Counted from the first letter of the stretch, positions 44,795 through 54,019 are shown. The stretch is 64,000 nucleotides of DNA from Bacteroidales bacterium UBA5833 (GCA_002433025.1 DJGZ01000073.1:1-64000), one strand, 5' to 3'. Translations and numbers: made by a program. Notes: a model not told the origin generated them from the letters alone.

Positions 44795-45955
44795 ATGGAA
44801 ACAGAATTTTTAAAAGCCATGTTTTCGGAAAAATACGGGCCGGGCCCCGTTCAGGGATTTTTTGCGCCCGGCCGGGTCAATCTGATAGGTGAACACACCG
44901 ATTATAACGGAGGCTTTGTGCTGCCCTGTGCGCTGAGTTTTGGCAATTACTGCCTGATCCGCAAAACGGACCGGCCATATGTGCGGTTCTCCTCCCTGAA
45001 TATGAAGTTTGAAACCGAATTGAGCGTTGAGGATCTTAACAAACCGGTAGGCAGGGAGTGGGTAAATTATCCGGTAGGCGTTTTTGCCCAGTTCCTTAAA
45101 AGGGGGGTACGTTTTCCACAGGGGGCCGATCTGCTTTTTTACGGAGATGTGCCGGCAGGGGCAGGCCTCTCTTCTTCGGCGGCCATCGAAGTGGTTACTG
45201 CTGTGGCCATAAACAATGTTTACGAAACCGGTTATTCAGAAATCGATCTGGTAAAGATGGCGCAAAAAGCCGAGCATGAATTTGCCGGGGTCATGTGCGG
45301 CATCATGGATCAGTTTGCCTCCGCCATGGGAAAAGAAGGGCATGCGGTTTATCTGAATTGCGATACCCTTGAATATGAGTTGGTTCCGTTGACGCTGGAA
45401 GGCGTTAAGATTGTGATCGCCAATACCAACAGCCCGCATAAACTGGATTCGGGAAAGTACAATGAACGTGTCGGGGAATGCCACACTGCAGTTGCCGCCC
45501 TTCAGCCTTACAAAGCGATCCGCCAGCTTGCCGATATCAGTGTTGAAGAATTTTTAGGATTGAGTGTTCATATTCAGGATTCTACCGTGATGCGGCGTGC
45601 CCGGCATGTGGTCACTGAAATTGAGCGTACCCGCGCGGCTGTTGAATTTCTGAAAGCCGGAGATATCCAGGCTTTTGGAAAACTGATGATTGCTTCTCAT
45701 AATTCCCTGCGCGATGATTATGAGGTTACCGGACCGGAGCTTGATGCCATGGTGGAATCATCCCTTGGTATTGAAGGAGTGCTTGGCTCACGTATGACTG
45801 GAGGCGGCTTTGGCGGGTGTACGGTAAGCCTGGTAAAAGATGAGGCAATAGAAGGATTTATCAGCCGTACAGGTGCCGAATATAGGGAAAGAACCGGTCT
45901 GACCCCCGCATTCTATGTGGCTGAAACCAGCGATGGCGGCAAACGCATATGCTGA
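44795..45955 (+). CDS. galK: Galactokinase
   Basis: A 386-residue GHMP kinase that makes galactose 1-phosphate. The three GHMP motifs are clear: FAPGRVNLIGEHTDYNGGF (about 23-41), PAGAGLSSSAAIEV (about 119-132) and GSRMTGGGFGGCTV (about 330-343). The active-site Asp lies in MCGIMDQFAS. It is divergent from galM across 210 bases. A galactose transporter, often found with these genes, and the Leloir enzymes GalT/GalE are not in the window. Confidence 0.97.
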   Translation: METEFLKAMFSEKYGPGPVQGFFAPGRVNLIGEHTDYNGGFVLPCALSFGNYCLIRKTDRPYVRFSSLNMKFETELSVEDLNKPVGREWVNYPVGVFAQFLKRGVRFPQGADLLFYGDVPAGAGLSSSAAIEVVTAVAINNVYETGYSEIDLVKMAQKAEHEFAGVMCGIMDQFASAMGKEGHAVYLNCDTLEYELVPLTLEGVKIVIANTNSPHKLDSGKYNERVGECHTAVAALQPYKAIRQLADISVEEFLGLSVHIQDSTVMRRARHVVTEIERTRAAVEFLKAGDIQAFGKLMIASHNSLRDDYEVTGPELDAMVESSLGIEGVLGSRMTGGGFGGCTVSLVKDEAIEGFISRTGAEYRERTGLTPAFYVAETSDGGKRIC

Positions 45956-46084
45956 TTGGTTTTACAGTTGGACCGGGTTGACTTATACTGGTCTGAAAGA
46001 CATAAGGAATAATCAGTTAAGGCAGCGCTTGTCAGCAGCGAATATTCAACCTGCTGTCGGGAGGATTGTCTGAGTGCTTTTTTC

Positions 46085-46092
46085 TATCTTTG
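46085..46092 (+). promoter_or_regulatory. -7 box TATCTTTG four bases before the guaA ATG
   Basis: The box ends at 46092 and the ATG begins at 46097. A start site 5-8 bases past the box falls on or inside the start codon. A possible TTG lies at 46066-46068 with a 16-base spacer, slightly short. Confidence 0.5.
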
Positions 46093-46096
46093 CGGC

Positions 46097-47626
46097 ATGC
46101 AGGAAACCATTCTTATTCTCGATTTCGGCTCCCAGTACACTCAGCTCATCGCACGCAGGGTCAGGGAGTTAAACGTTTATTGTGAAATTCATCCCTTCAA
46201 CAAAATCCCTGAGATTACTCGGTGGATCAAGGGGGTAATCCTCTCGGGCAGCCCTTTTTCGGTGCGCGATAAGGATGCACCCTATCCAGATTTGTCATAT
46301 ATCCGTTCCAAAGTTCCTTTGCTTGCTGTGTGCTATGGCGCCCAATATTTGGCCCAGACGTCGGGGGGAGAAGTAATGCCCTCAAAAATCAGGGAATACG
46401 GCCGGGCTAACCTGGGTTTTATCGACATCACCAATCAACTTATGCAGGGCATAAGCCAGGGTAGTCAGGTGTGGATGTCGCATGGCGATACCATTTTGAA
46501 CAAACCTGATCATTTTAAAGTGATCGCCAGTACTGCTGATGTTGATATTGCAGGCTTTCAGGTTGAGGGCGAACCTACCTGGGGCATTCAGTTCCATCCC
46601 GAAGTCTATCATTCAACCGAAGGCGCTGTGCTGCTAAAGAATTTTATTGTGGGCATCTGTGGTTGTCTTCAGGACTGGACGCCGGCTTCATTCATAGAAT
46701 CAACGGTCGCTGAACTGAAAACTCAGCTGGGCAACGACAAAGTGCTGCTCGGGCTTTCGGGCGGCGTTGACTCCTCGGTGGCTGCCGTATTACTCCACAA
46801 GGCCATTGGCCGTAACCTGCATTGTATTTTTGTGGATAACGGGTTGTTGCGCAAAGATGAGTTTAGCAGGGTGCTGGATTCCTATCAGCACATGGGGCTT
46901 AACGTGAAGGGCGTGGATGCCGCGGAAAGCTTCCTCGAAGCGCTGCACGGCATCAGTGAACCTGAGCAGAAAAGAAAGGCCATCGGAAAAACCTTTATTG
47001 ATGTGTTTGACCACGAAGCCCATCTGATCAGCGATGTAAAATGGCTGGCACAGGGCACGATTTATCCGGATGTCATCGAATCCGTTTCGGTGAATGGACC
47101 CTCTGCAACCATCAAATCGCACCACAATGTGGGCGGGCTGCCCGATTATATGAAACTGAAGGTGGTTGAACCGCTGAAAAGCCTGTTTAAAGACGAGGTA
47201 AGGCGGGTGGGTACCACCCTGGGCATTGACCCCGATATTCTGAACCGTCATCCATTTCCGGGTCCGGGCCTGGGTATCCGCATCCTTGGGGAAATTACCC
47301 GCGAAAAGATCCGTATTCTGCAGGAGGCTGACGCCATTTTTACTGACGGCCTGAAATCTTCCGGACTATACAAGGAAGTGTGGCAGGCAGCCGTTATATT
47401 ATTGCCCGTGAAATCGGTCGGTGTGATGGGGGATGAACGTACCTATGAATATGTGGTGGCGCTCAGGGCTGTTGGCAGCACCGATGGCATGACTGCTGAC
47501 TGGTCGCACCTTCCGTATGATTTTCTGGCAAAAGTGTCGAACGACATCATCAATAAAGTAAAAGGGGTGAACCGCGTGGTATATGATATCAGCTCAAAGC
47601 CCCCGGCTACCATTGAATGGGAATGA
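46097..47626 (+). CDS. guaA: GMP synthase (glutamine-hydrolysing)
   Basis: A 509-residue enzyme that aminates XMP to GMP. The amidotransferase domain has the Cys nucleophile in AVCYGAQYLA and HPEVYHS with its His and Glu. The ATP-pyrophosphatase domain has the PP-loop LGLSGGVDSSVAA, and the C-terminal dimerisation domain ends with the PPATIEWE signature. The start ILILDFGSQYTQLI is right at the ATG, as in relatives, so the near-absent leader is not due to a wrong start. The LysM gene follows after 25 bases. Confidence 0.98.
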   Translation: MQETILILDFGSQYTQLIARRVRELNVYCEIHPFNKIPEITRWIKGVILSGSPFSVRDKDAPYPDLSYIRSKVPLLAVCYGAQYLAQTSGGEVMPSKIREYGRANLGFIDITNQLMQGISQGSQVWMSHGDTILNKPDHFKVIASTADVDIAGFQVEGEPTWGIQFHPEVYHSTEGAVLLKNFIVGICGCLQDWTPASFIESTVAELKTQLGNDKVLLGLSGGVDSSVAAVLLHKAIGRNLHCIFVDNGLLRKDEFSRVLDSYQHMGLNVKGVDAAESFLEALHGISEPEQKRKAIGKTFIDVFDHEAHLISDVKWLAQGTIYPDVIESVSVNGPSATIKSHHNVGGLPDYMKLKVVEPLKSLFKDEVRRVGTTLGIDPDILNRHPFPGPGLGIRILGEITREKIRILQEADAIFTDGLKSSGLYKEVWQAAVILLPVKSVGVMGDERTYEYVVALRAVGSTDGMTADWSHLPYDFLAKVSNDIINKVKGVNRVVYDISSKPPATIEWE

Positions 47627-47651
47627 TCCCCGTTCGTAAACACAGTGAACT

Positions 47652-49715
47652 ATGGTCTTGAAAAGAACCCTCATCCGGCTTTTATTCCTTTTGTGTTTTA
47701 TCTCCGGTCTCAGAGCCCAGGAAACAGGCGTTCGCCGGTCACAGGTGGTGGAAACCTACAGGGGCAAACAGTATTATATACATTTTGTTGAGCAGGGGCA
47801 GACCCTTTATGCCATCTCACAGGCATATCAGGTAACGGTAGACGATATCAGGCATGCAAACCCCGATATCTCTGAAATGCTCCGCGATGATCAGATACTG
47901 ATGATACCAGTCAAAGATCTACGTGCAACGCCCGAACCTGTCAGCAAAACTGAGACTCCCGCTGATTTGCCGACCCGCGATGTTGCTGATGGGCAGCGGT
48001 CGCACATCGTTGCGCCCAAAGAAACCTGGTATGCTCTGGCGAGGCAGTATAACCTTGCCGTTAAGGATATCATTGCCGCCAATCCCGGGGTGGATACCCT
48101 GCGGATAGGCATGAAGGTAACTATCCCAGAACCCGTGCAACCTGACGCGCGTCCGGGTCTGAAACTTTATACAGTCAGTGCACAGGAAACCCTTTACGGA
48201 ATTTCAAGGGCATTCGGAATCACAGTGGATGAACTGGTGGGCCTTAATCCGGCTTTAAGCAACGGACTGCAGACCGGGCAGGTGATCTATGTCCCTGACC
48301 GGCAACCGGTGGTGCAGAAGCCTGCAGAACAACCCCGGAGCAGGAAGGATGGATACCTGGAGCACAGGGTTGAACGGAAGGAGACCCTCTACAGTATTTC
48401 CAGGCGCTATGGTGTGGAGATGACGGCCATACTCAATGCAAACCCCGGCCTTGGCGGATCGCTCAGGAAGAATGAAATCATACTTATTCCTTTGCCTGGT
48501 TCATCACTCGCGGGCACCGTGAAAGTTAAGCAGGATTCTGTGGTTCTGGGCAGGGCAGTGCATGCCGAAGCGCTTCCTGAATTGCCGGCGATGAACTGCA
48601 CTCCCTCTCATCCGGTAAAAAGGACTTTCAACCTGGCGCTCATGGTTCCCTTTTCTCTCGAAAAAGCTGACAGTGTTTACACCGGCGATCCCATGTCGCT
48701 GAAACTGCCTTCGGATTATCGGTCTCTCGATTTTATACAGTTTTACGAAGGCGCGCTGATAGCGGTTGATGACCTGGCTGCCCGTGGAATGGATGTCAGA
48801 CTGCATGTTTACGATGCCGATGCCGGAGAGGGTATGACAAAAACCAGAAGGATTCTCAATAATCCTGAAATGGAAAATATGGATCTGATCATCGGACCCC
48901 TGTTTGCACGAAGTTTTGAGCTGGTGGCTTCCTTTGCCGCAAAGCATGAAATCCCGTTGATCAATCCGCTCTCGCAAAGGAGCGAGATTATTGCCGGTAA
49001 TTCTTATGTGGTAAAACCACAGCCTTCGGGTTGGAGCAGTTATAATGGCACAGCCCAGGTACTTGCCGGCCGGTTCAGCGATGCCAACTTCGTGGTAATG
49101 CGCCGCAATGATATAGAAAATGCCTCTATGGCCGGGGCTTTTTCTGGTACACTCCGGAAACTGATTGCTGATCCTGCCGGGGTTAAAGAGGTTATTTACA
49201 GCCAGGTTCACGATGCCGGGCTGATGCAAAGTATGGTTCCGGGCAAAACCAACGTTGTTTTGATGCTTACGAATGATAAGGCGCTGATTCCAGCACTGCT
49301 CAGGCGGCTGAATGATTTGCGCGAAAAGTATCAGATTGTGGTGGTTGGCCTGCCTGAATGGGAAGAGATGGAAATGGACATCAATTACCTGCATCAGCTG
49401 AATGCCCATTTCTTTACCCCCTGGTTTGTCGATTATTCCGATCCCGAAGTTGTCCGTTTTATCAGCAGTTTCAGGGATCGATATATCGGAGAACCGGAAT
49501 TGGCACGTTATGCCTATCTGGGTTACGATCTTACAGCCTATTTTCTTGAAGCCCTCTATTCCTTTGGCCCGGGTTTCTTAAATTGCATTCCTGATTTTAC
49601 TAAAAAAGGCCTGAGCAACAATTTCAGGTTTCAGCAACAGAATGGCGGTGGATATGAGAATACCAGCATAACGGTTTACCGCCTTGCTGACTTCCGGAAA
49701 GAGACCGTTAAATAG
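47652..49715 (+). CDS. LysM-repeat protein with periplasmic-binding-like domain
   Basis: A 687-residue exported protein of a kind common in Bacteroidota. The signal peptide ends at LRAQ (about residue 23). Four LysM domains follow (about 42-86, 115-160, 171-216 and 232-277), each with the TLYAIS or TLYSIS core and an N-P pair, for binding glycan strands. From about 325 to the end it resembles type I periplasmic ligand-binding domains (NLALMVPFSLEKADS, MDLIIGPLFARSFE). It probably tethers or senses peptidoglycan. It is cotranscribed with guaA and converges on the metal permease gene. Confidence 0.88.
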   Translation: MVLKRTLIRLLFLLCFISGLRAQETGVRRSQVVETYRGKQYYIHFVEQGQTLYAISQAYQVTVDDIRHANPDISEMLRDDQILMIPVKDLRATPEPVSKTETPADLPTRDVADGQRSHIVAPKETWYALARQYNLAVKDIIAANPGVDTLRIGMKVTIPEPVQPDARPGLKLYTVSAQETLYGISRAFGITVDELVGLNPALSNGLQTGQVIYVPDRQPVVQKPAEQPRSRKDGYLEHRVERKETLYSISRRYGVEMTAILNANPGLGGSLRKNEIILIPLPGSSLAGTVKVKQDSVVLGRAVHAEALPELPAMNCTPSHPVKRTFNLALMVPFSLEKADSVYTGDPMSLKLPSDYRSLDFIQFYEGALIAVDDLAARGMDVRLHVYDADAGEGMTKTRRILNNPEMENMDLIIGPLFARSFELVASFAAKHEIPLINPLSQRSEIIAGNSYVVKPQPSGWSSYNGTAQVLAGRFSDANFVVMRRNDIENASMAGAFSGTLRKLIADPAGVKEVIYSQVHDAGLMQSMVPGKTNVVLMLTNDKALIPALLRRLNDLREKYQIVVVGLPEWEEMEMDINYLHQLNAHFFTPWFVDYSDPEVVRFISSFRDRYIGEPELARYAYLGYDLTAYFLEALYSFGPGFLNCIPDFTKKGLSNNFRFQQQNGGGYENTSITVYRLADFRKETVK

Positions 49716-49738
49716 GGCTTTATACGTAATTTAATAAG

Positions 49739-50569
49739 TTAACCAATCTGCCGCCTGATACCGGCGCTGGTTCTTGCAGCCTGTATGGCTTTTGCTATAC
49801 CAAAGATTATTACGAAAGCGAAAATAATGGTAGCTCCTGACGGAATATCCAGGTAATAAGATGTATAAATACCTGACAATGAGCCAATAATCCCTATAAT
49901 TATTGAGTAAATCATCATTAATCTGAGATTTTTGGTAAACAGGTTTGCAGTCGACTGGGGAATGGTCAGGAATGAAATGACCAGGATAATCCCGACAATC
50001 CGGATATTCATCACTATGGTAAGCGCCACCAGGCTGATCAGGATATATTTGAAAAGGCTGACGGACACCCGGTGGGCGCGGGCATATTCCTCGTCGAAAG
50101 CAATAAACAGTATGATGTGATAAAACCGGATAAAAAACAGTGCGATGACTGCACTCAGCCCAAGCATCAGCCTGAGGTCGGTTTTCCCGACTGTCAGGAT
50201 GCTTCCGAAAAGGTACGACATCAGGTTGGGCGCATATCCCGGGGTCATAAACACAAAAATAATCCCCAGTGCCATTCCCAGCGACCATAGAATCCCAATG
50301 GCAGAATCCTCACGCACATTGGTTTTGCCCGAAACATATTCAATTCCCAAAGCAGATAGTACACTGAAAACCGCTGCTCCGGTTACCGGATTTAATCCCA
50401 GATAATAGGCAATGCCGATGCCCCCGAATGAAGCATGGGTGATGCCCCCGCTGATAAAAACCATGCGCCGTGCAACGATGTAACTGCCGACAATACCGCA
50501 GGTTACACTGGCCAATAATGCTGCCCAGACTGCATTCCGGAAGAATTCGTATTCGAAGAGATGCAACAT
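49739..50569 (-). CDS. Metal ABC transporter permease (ZnuB/MntB family)
   Basis: A 276-residue inner-membrane permease of the ABC-3 family with eight or nine helices. SYIVARRMVFISGGITHASFGGIGIAYY is the family's N-terminal signature and carries the loop that contacts the ATPase. The ATG at 50569 lies four bases after the ATPase stop and begins the domain; a longer frame to 50623 would overlap the ATPase gene. Zinc is the likely cargo on context, but manganese or iron cannot be excluded. Confidence 0.9.
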   Translation of the reverse strand: MLHLFEYEFFRNAVWAALLASVTCGIVGSYIVARRMVFISGGITHASFGGIGIAYYLGLNPVTGAAVFSVLSALGIEYVSGKTNVREDSAIGILWSLGMALGIIFVFMTPGYAPNLMSYLFGSILTVGKTDLRLMLGLSAVIALFFIRFYHIILFIAFDEEYARAHRVSVSLFKYILISLVALTIVMNIRIVGIILVISFLTIPQSTANLFTKNLRLMMIYSIIIGIIGSLSGIYTSYYLDIPSGATIIFAFVIIFGIAKAIQAARTSAGIRRQIG

Positions 50570-50573
50570 ACTC

Positions 50574-51329
50574 TCAGTCTTGATTATGGTGATGTTCGCC
50601 GAGCACGGTATGGGGCACCTCACCGTGGGTGATCAGTTGTATCGGGCAATTATAAGCAGCAAGCTGGCTTTGGGTTATGATGTTTGAGCGGTGGTAATGA
50701 AGGTTGCGGTTTACACAGGCGATGGTTTTCACGTAGGTTGTGATGGTACCCACGTCGTGCGATACCATCATAATGGCCATTTTCTCGTTCAGATGACTCA
50801 GCAGTTCATAGAGGTCATGCTCGAACTTGTTGTCAACAAAGGTGTTGGGTTCATCAAGAATCAGCAGGCGGGGTTCCGAAATAATGGCACGTCCCAGAAA
50901 AGCGCGTTGCATTTGTCCGCCGGAGAGCTCACCAATGCTTTTCTTCCGGAGGTGGGCAATTCCCATCATTTCAAGTATCTCCATAGCCCGGGCTTTATCG
51001 CTGCGGGTAAACCGCCTGAGTCCTGCATTTGCCGACATCAGTCCGGAGAGCACAACCTCATTTACCGAGATAGGGAAGCTCCGGTCGGTCTTGTTGACCT
51101 GGGGCAGGTATCCGATCAGGTTGCGCTGATCGCCCCCGTAATAAATCACTTCTCCCTGCATAGGTGGAATCAACCTGAGAATCAGTTTCACCAGGGTGGT
51201 TTTGCCACCGCCGTTGGGGCCGATCACCCCGATATAATCTTTCTCCTGAATACTCAGGCTCACGTTGTGCAGTACAACTTCATTGCTGTAACCGGCACTT
51301 GCATTGCGTATCTCAACGATCTCCTGCAT
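50574..51329 (-). CDS. Metal ABC transporter ATP-binding protein (ZnuC family)
   Basis: A 251-residue ATPase. Walker A is GPNGGGKTT (about 38-46), the signature is LSGGQMQR, Walker B is LLILDEPNTFVD and the switch His is in MMVSHDVGTI. It powers the adjacent permease. The C-terminus contains HGEVPHTVLGEHHHNQD, a short His-rich tail that may bind the metal being transported. Confidence 0.93.
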   Translation of the reverse strand: MQEIVEIRNASAGYSNEVVLHNVSLSIQEKDYIGVIGPNGGGKTTLVKLILRLIPPMQGEVIYYGGDQRNLIGYLPQVNKTDRSFPISVNEVVLSGLMSANAGLRRFTRSDKARAMEILEMMGIAHLRKKSIGELSGGQMQRAFLGRAIISEPRLLILDEPNTFVDNKFEHDLYELLSHLNEKMAIMMVSHDVGTITTYVKTIACVNRNLHYHRSNIITQSQLAAYNCPIQLITHGEVPHTVLGEHHHNQD

Positions 51330-51334
51330 GGGTG

Positions 51335-52222
51335 TTAAGGCATCTGGCGGTTCGAAGCTGCTATTTTACCGGCAATGTCCAGCATGTTTTTCATCCAGTC
51401 GGCATCAACCGGATTGAACTCTTCAACCCTTGCATTCAGCTGAGATGCAAGCGAAAGTGCGCTCTGTTTGTTGAACTGGCTGGAGACAAATATAGCCCTG
51501 ATCTGCTTTTCGCGGGCAATTGTGATCAGTTTGCTCATATAACGCGGACTTGGCTCCTTGCCTTCCTGCTCAATGGCGATCTGTTCAAGGTTGTAGTCCC
51601 GGGCAAAATAGCCCAGAGAAGGATGATAAATCATAAATTCCCTGACCCCGGAGGCCTCGATTATCTGTCTGATCTGCATGTCAAGAGAATCAAGCTCAAC
51701 CATAAAACGATCGTAATTGGCGGTAAAATATGCTGCATTCTCCGGATCCAGTTCAATAAGTCCTTTCAGCATGTTTCCAGCCTGGATTTTAACTGCCGGA
51801 ACCGAAAGCCAGATGTGCGGATCCACGCCGCCGGGATGCACATGGTCGCCATGCTGTACTACTGCTCCCCTGATAAGGTCAAGATCCTCAGAAGTGTCGT
51901 ATATCTTCATTCCGGGGTAATTCTGTGCTAACTTACCCAACCAGTTGATTTCAAAATCAAGGTGACCAAGTTTGAAATATGCAATTGATTTACCTGTCTC
52001 TGCCATCTGTCGGGAGGTGGGCTCATAAGTCTCATGATTGCCTTCTTCCGGTATCAGAACATTCACGGAGAACTTATCCCCTGAAATTTCCGAGATAATG
52101 GTTTTTTGCGGTAATGTACTTACAGTGATGATTTTCTCACCTTCGGATGTTATTGATTGATTCCGGCATGAGCCTGAAATCAACACTGCAAGGAGCATAG
52201 CGGCGGTATAGTAGCGTATCAT
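51335..52222 (-). CDS. Metal-binding lipoprotein of ABC transporter (ZnuA family)
   Basis: A 295-residue solute-binding protein of cluster A-I. The lipobox is LISGSC (Cys near 19). Metal-ligand regions include EGNHETYEP, FKLGHLDFE, the short His-rich stretch VQHGDHVHPGGVDPHIW and a later YHPSLGYFA. The His-rich loop is characteristic of zinc-specific members. ATG at 52222 is used because it starts the signal peptide; the frame to 52294 is upstream of the promoter start site. It is the first gene of the three-gene operon. Confidence 0.92.
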   Translation of the reverse strand: MIRYYTAAMLLAVLISGSCRNQSITSEGEKIITVSTLPQKTIISEISGDKFSVNVLIPEEGNHETYEPTSRQMAETGKSIAYFKLGHLDFEINWLGKLAQNYPGMKIYDTSEDLDLIRGAVVQHGDHVHPGGVDPHIWLSVPAVKIQAGNMLKGLIELDPENAAYFTANYDRFMVELDSLDMQIRQIIEASGVREFMIYHPSLGYFARDYNLEQIAIEQEGKEPSPRYMSKLITIAREKQIRAIFVSSQFNKQSALSLASQLNARVEEFNPVDADWMKNMLDIAGKIAASNRQMP

Positions 52223-52267
52223 GATGAGAAATTGTAAACTATTTTCCGGATATTTGATTTCCGGATA

Positions 52268-52299
52268 CAAAACTACAACAAATCGGTAGAGCAAAACAA
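52268..52299 (-). promoter_or_regulatory. Promoter of the metal transporter operon
   Basis: On the minus strand TTG (52299-52297), a 21-base spacer and TAGTTTTG (52275-52268) match the two-part consensus, giving a leader of about 40 bases before the ATG at 52222. Confidence 0.6.
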
Positions 52300-52336
52300 T
52301 CCTATTCGCCTAATGTTTGGCAGTGAGGTAGGGTAA

Positions 52337-52527
52337 GGGTGCATATGCAACAGACTTCCGGATATGCACCCAGGCCTTTTGGGCCTGTGTCGTTTGCCGC
52401 CGCCTATGCCCTGCGAATGATTGTTATTTCGCTAACAATGTCAGCCTTAGGTAAGTAATTAATAGATAGATTCTTAAAAATTCCTAAATTTTTAAAACCG
52501 CTCGTTTAGAAGACGGTTTTAGTTTTT
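52337..52527 (+). other. Cluster of four inverted repeats upstream of the V-ATPase operon
   Basis: The non-coding 355-base gap between znuA and the ATPase operon contains four perfect hairpins in a row: GGGTGCATAT at 52337-52346 with 52362-52371; CAGGCC at 52371-52376 with 52382-52387; ATTGTTA at 52420-52426 with 52433-52439; and TAAAACCG at 52493-52500 with 52514-52521. A T-rich tail (GTTTTTC) follows the last. Together they could form a small RNA on the plus strand ending in a terminator. The third repeat alone could be an operator. No known RNA family is recognised, and no exact TAnnTTTG box precedes it (TAATGTTTG at 52311-52319 has one extra spacer base). Confidence 0.45.
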
Positions 52528-52545
52528 CAATTCAAAAAATTGCCC

Positions 52546-52553
52546 TAATTTTG
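52546..52553 (+). promoter_or_regulatory. -7 box TAATTTTG for the V-ATPase operon
   Basis: The box fits TAnnTTTG and ends 24 bases before the ATG at 52578. It lies just after the terminator-like hairpin at 52493-52521, so the operon probably starts its own transcript here. Confidence 0.55.
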
Positions 52554-52577
52554 CCTGAAATTGATAAATAGTTGTTT

Positions 52578-53177
52578 ATGGAAAATAAACTTCAGGAACT
52601 CACCCGTAAGATATACAACGAAGGCGTGGAGAAGGCGGAGCAGGAAGCCGCAGTTATTCTTGACAATGCACGTAAGGAAGCCGCTGCTTTAACGGCAAAG
52701 GCCAGGACTGAGGCAGAAGAAATTGTGAAGCAGGCCAGGGCCAATGCCGATGAGATGCTGCGCAATGCGCAATCGGAGGTCCGCATGTCGTCGAAACAGG
52801 CCATCAGTGCCATCAGGCAGCAGATTGCCGGCCTGATCACCGCAAAAGTGGTTGAATCACCCGTGAAAGATGCGGTAAGCGACAAATCATTTATGGGCGA
52901 CATCATCCGTAAAGCACTGGAACACTTCAACCAGGATGCAGCCCTTATACTTCCGGCAGCAGATCAGCAGTCGCTGGAGAAATATTTCGGAACCCGTCTT
53001 AACCAGGTGCTGGCCGGAGGCGTTGAAGTGAAATTTGACGACCGCATCAAGGGCGGTTTTAAAATCGGACCCAAAGACAACAGCTATCTTATCAGCTTTA
53101 CCGACGAAGATTTTCAGGCATTTTTCAGGTCTTTTATGCGTCCGCGAACCATTAACCTCTTATTCGGGGGCGAATAA
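52578..53177 (+). CDS. V-type ATPase subunit E
   Basis: A 199-residue peripheral-stalk subunit. The N-terminal 90 residues are a charged coiled coil (KIYNEGVEKAEQEA, EAEEIVKQARANADEM), followed by a globular end with the typical GGVEVKFDDRIKGGFKIGP. A TTG six bases upstream is in frame, but ATG at 52578 is the normal family start. Its stop overlaps the ATG of the next gene (TAATG). Confidence 0.9.
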   Translation: MENKLQELTRKIYNEGVEKAEQEAAVILDNARKEAAALTAKARTEAEEIVKQARANADEMLRNAQSEVRMSSKQAISAIRQQIAGLITAKVVESPVKDAVSDKSFMGDIIRKALEHFNQDAALILPAADQQSLEKYFGTRLNQVLAGGVEVKFDDRIKGGFKIGPKDNSYLISFTDEDFQAFFRSFMRPRTINLLFGGE

Positions 53178-54019
53178 TGATCAGGAACAATTATTACTAT
53201 CTGGTTGCAGGACTGCCCGAAATCATACTGGAGCAGGGAAAGTTGCAGTTCGGAACGGAGCAGTTGCGCAAAGAACTGAAGCAAGGCCTCAGCCCCGGGG
53301 ATTTTCGTCTTTTTGAAATGCTTTTACTTCCGGAAGATAATTCCAATCTGCTCAGTCTGCTGCAGAAAGAAGACAGGCCACGCTCCGCGAAGGGTATTTA
53401 CCCGCCTGAAATGCTCGCGGCTGCTATCAGGGAGCCCGGAGCGCTGATGAATTATATGCAGCTGTTTATCGGGAGTTTCTACGCCGAGAATCGCCTGTAT
53501 CCAAACCTCTCCCCGCAGAATGAACTTACACTTCTGTATTTCAAAGAGATGCTGGAAGTGAAAAACAACTTCATGCGGTCGTGGTTCGGATTTGAGCTGA
53601 ACCTGCGGAATGTACTGCTGGTGCTTTCGGCCAAAAAGAACGGCCTGCCTTATGAAAACCATGTGATCGCTGCCAACGCTTTAGCTGAATCCATACGCCG
53701 GAGCAGCGCCCGCGATCTGGGGCTGACCCAGGAATGGCCATGGATCGACAGGGTATTGCAGATTGTGGAAATCCAGGATCTGCTGGCGCGCGAAAAAGCC
53801 ATTGATCAGTTGCGGTGGAACTTCCTTGATGAAATGAATACATTTAACTACTTCACGGTTGAAGTGCTGATTGCTTTCTACATCAAACTGGGCATTATTG
53901 AAAGGTGGCTGCAACTTGATCCTGCTACCGGCGAAGAGTTATTCAGAAGCATGCTCGGGTCACTTCAAAACAGTTACGAATTTCCAAATGAGTTTAATAT
54001 AAAAGATGGAAGAAAATAA
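53177..54019 (+). CDS. DUF2764 family V-ATPase subunit (C-like)
   Basis: A 280-residue mostly helical protein found in Bacteroidota V-ATPase operons at the position where subunit C (the central-stalk connector to the membrane ring) occurs elsewhere. NYYYLVAGLPEI near the N-terminus resembles the DYAYAVARIRA-type start of subunit C/d proteins. It overlaps the E gene by one base and the A gene by 14 bases, so translation is likely coupled. The C-like role is inferred from position and helical make-up. Confidence 0.85.
   Translation: MIRNNYYYLVAGLPEIILEQGKLQFGTEQLRKELKQGLSPGDFRLFEMLLLPEDNSNLLSLLQKEDRPRSAKGIYPPEMLAAAIREPGALMNYMQLFIGSFYAENRLYPNLSPQNELTLLYFKEMLEVKNNFMRSWFGFELNLRNVLLVLSAKKNGLPYENHVIAANALAESIRRSSARDLGLTQEWPWIDRVLQIVEIQDLLAREKAIDQLRWNFLDEMNTFNYFTVEVLIAFYIKLGIIERWLQLDPATGEELFRSMLGSLQNSYEFPNEFNIKDGRK

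Noticed and set aside
48504..49409. 301-residue antisense frame within the LysM protein gene
   Set aside because: The plus-strand gene has clear domains across this span; the antisense protein has no recognisable features.
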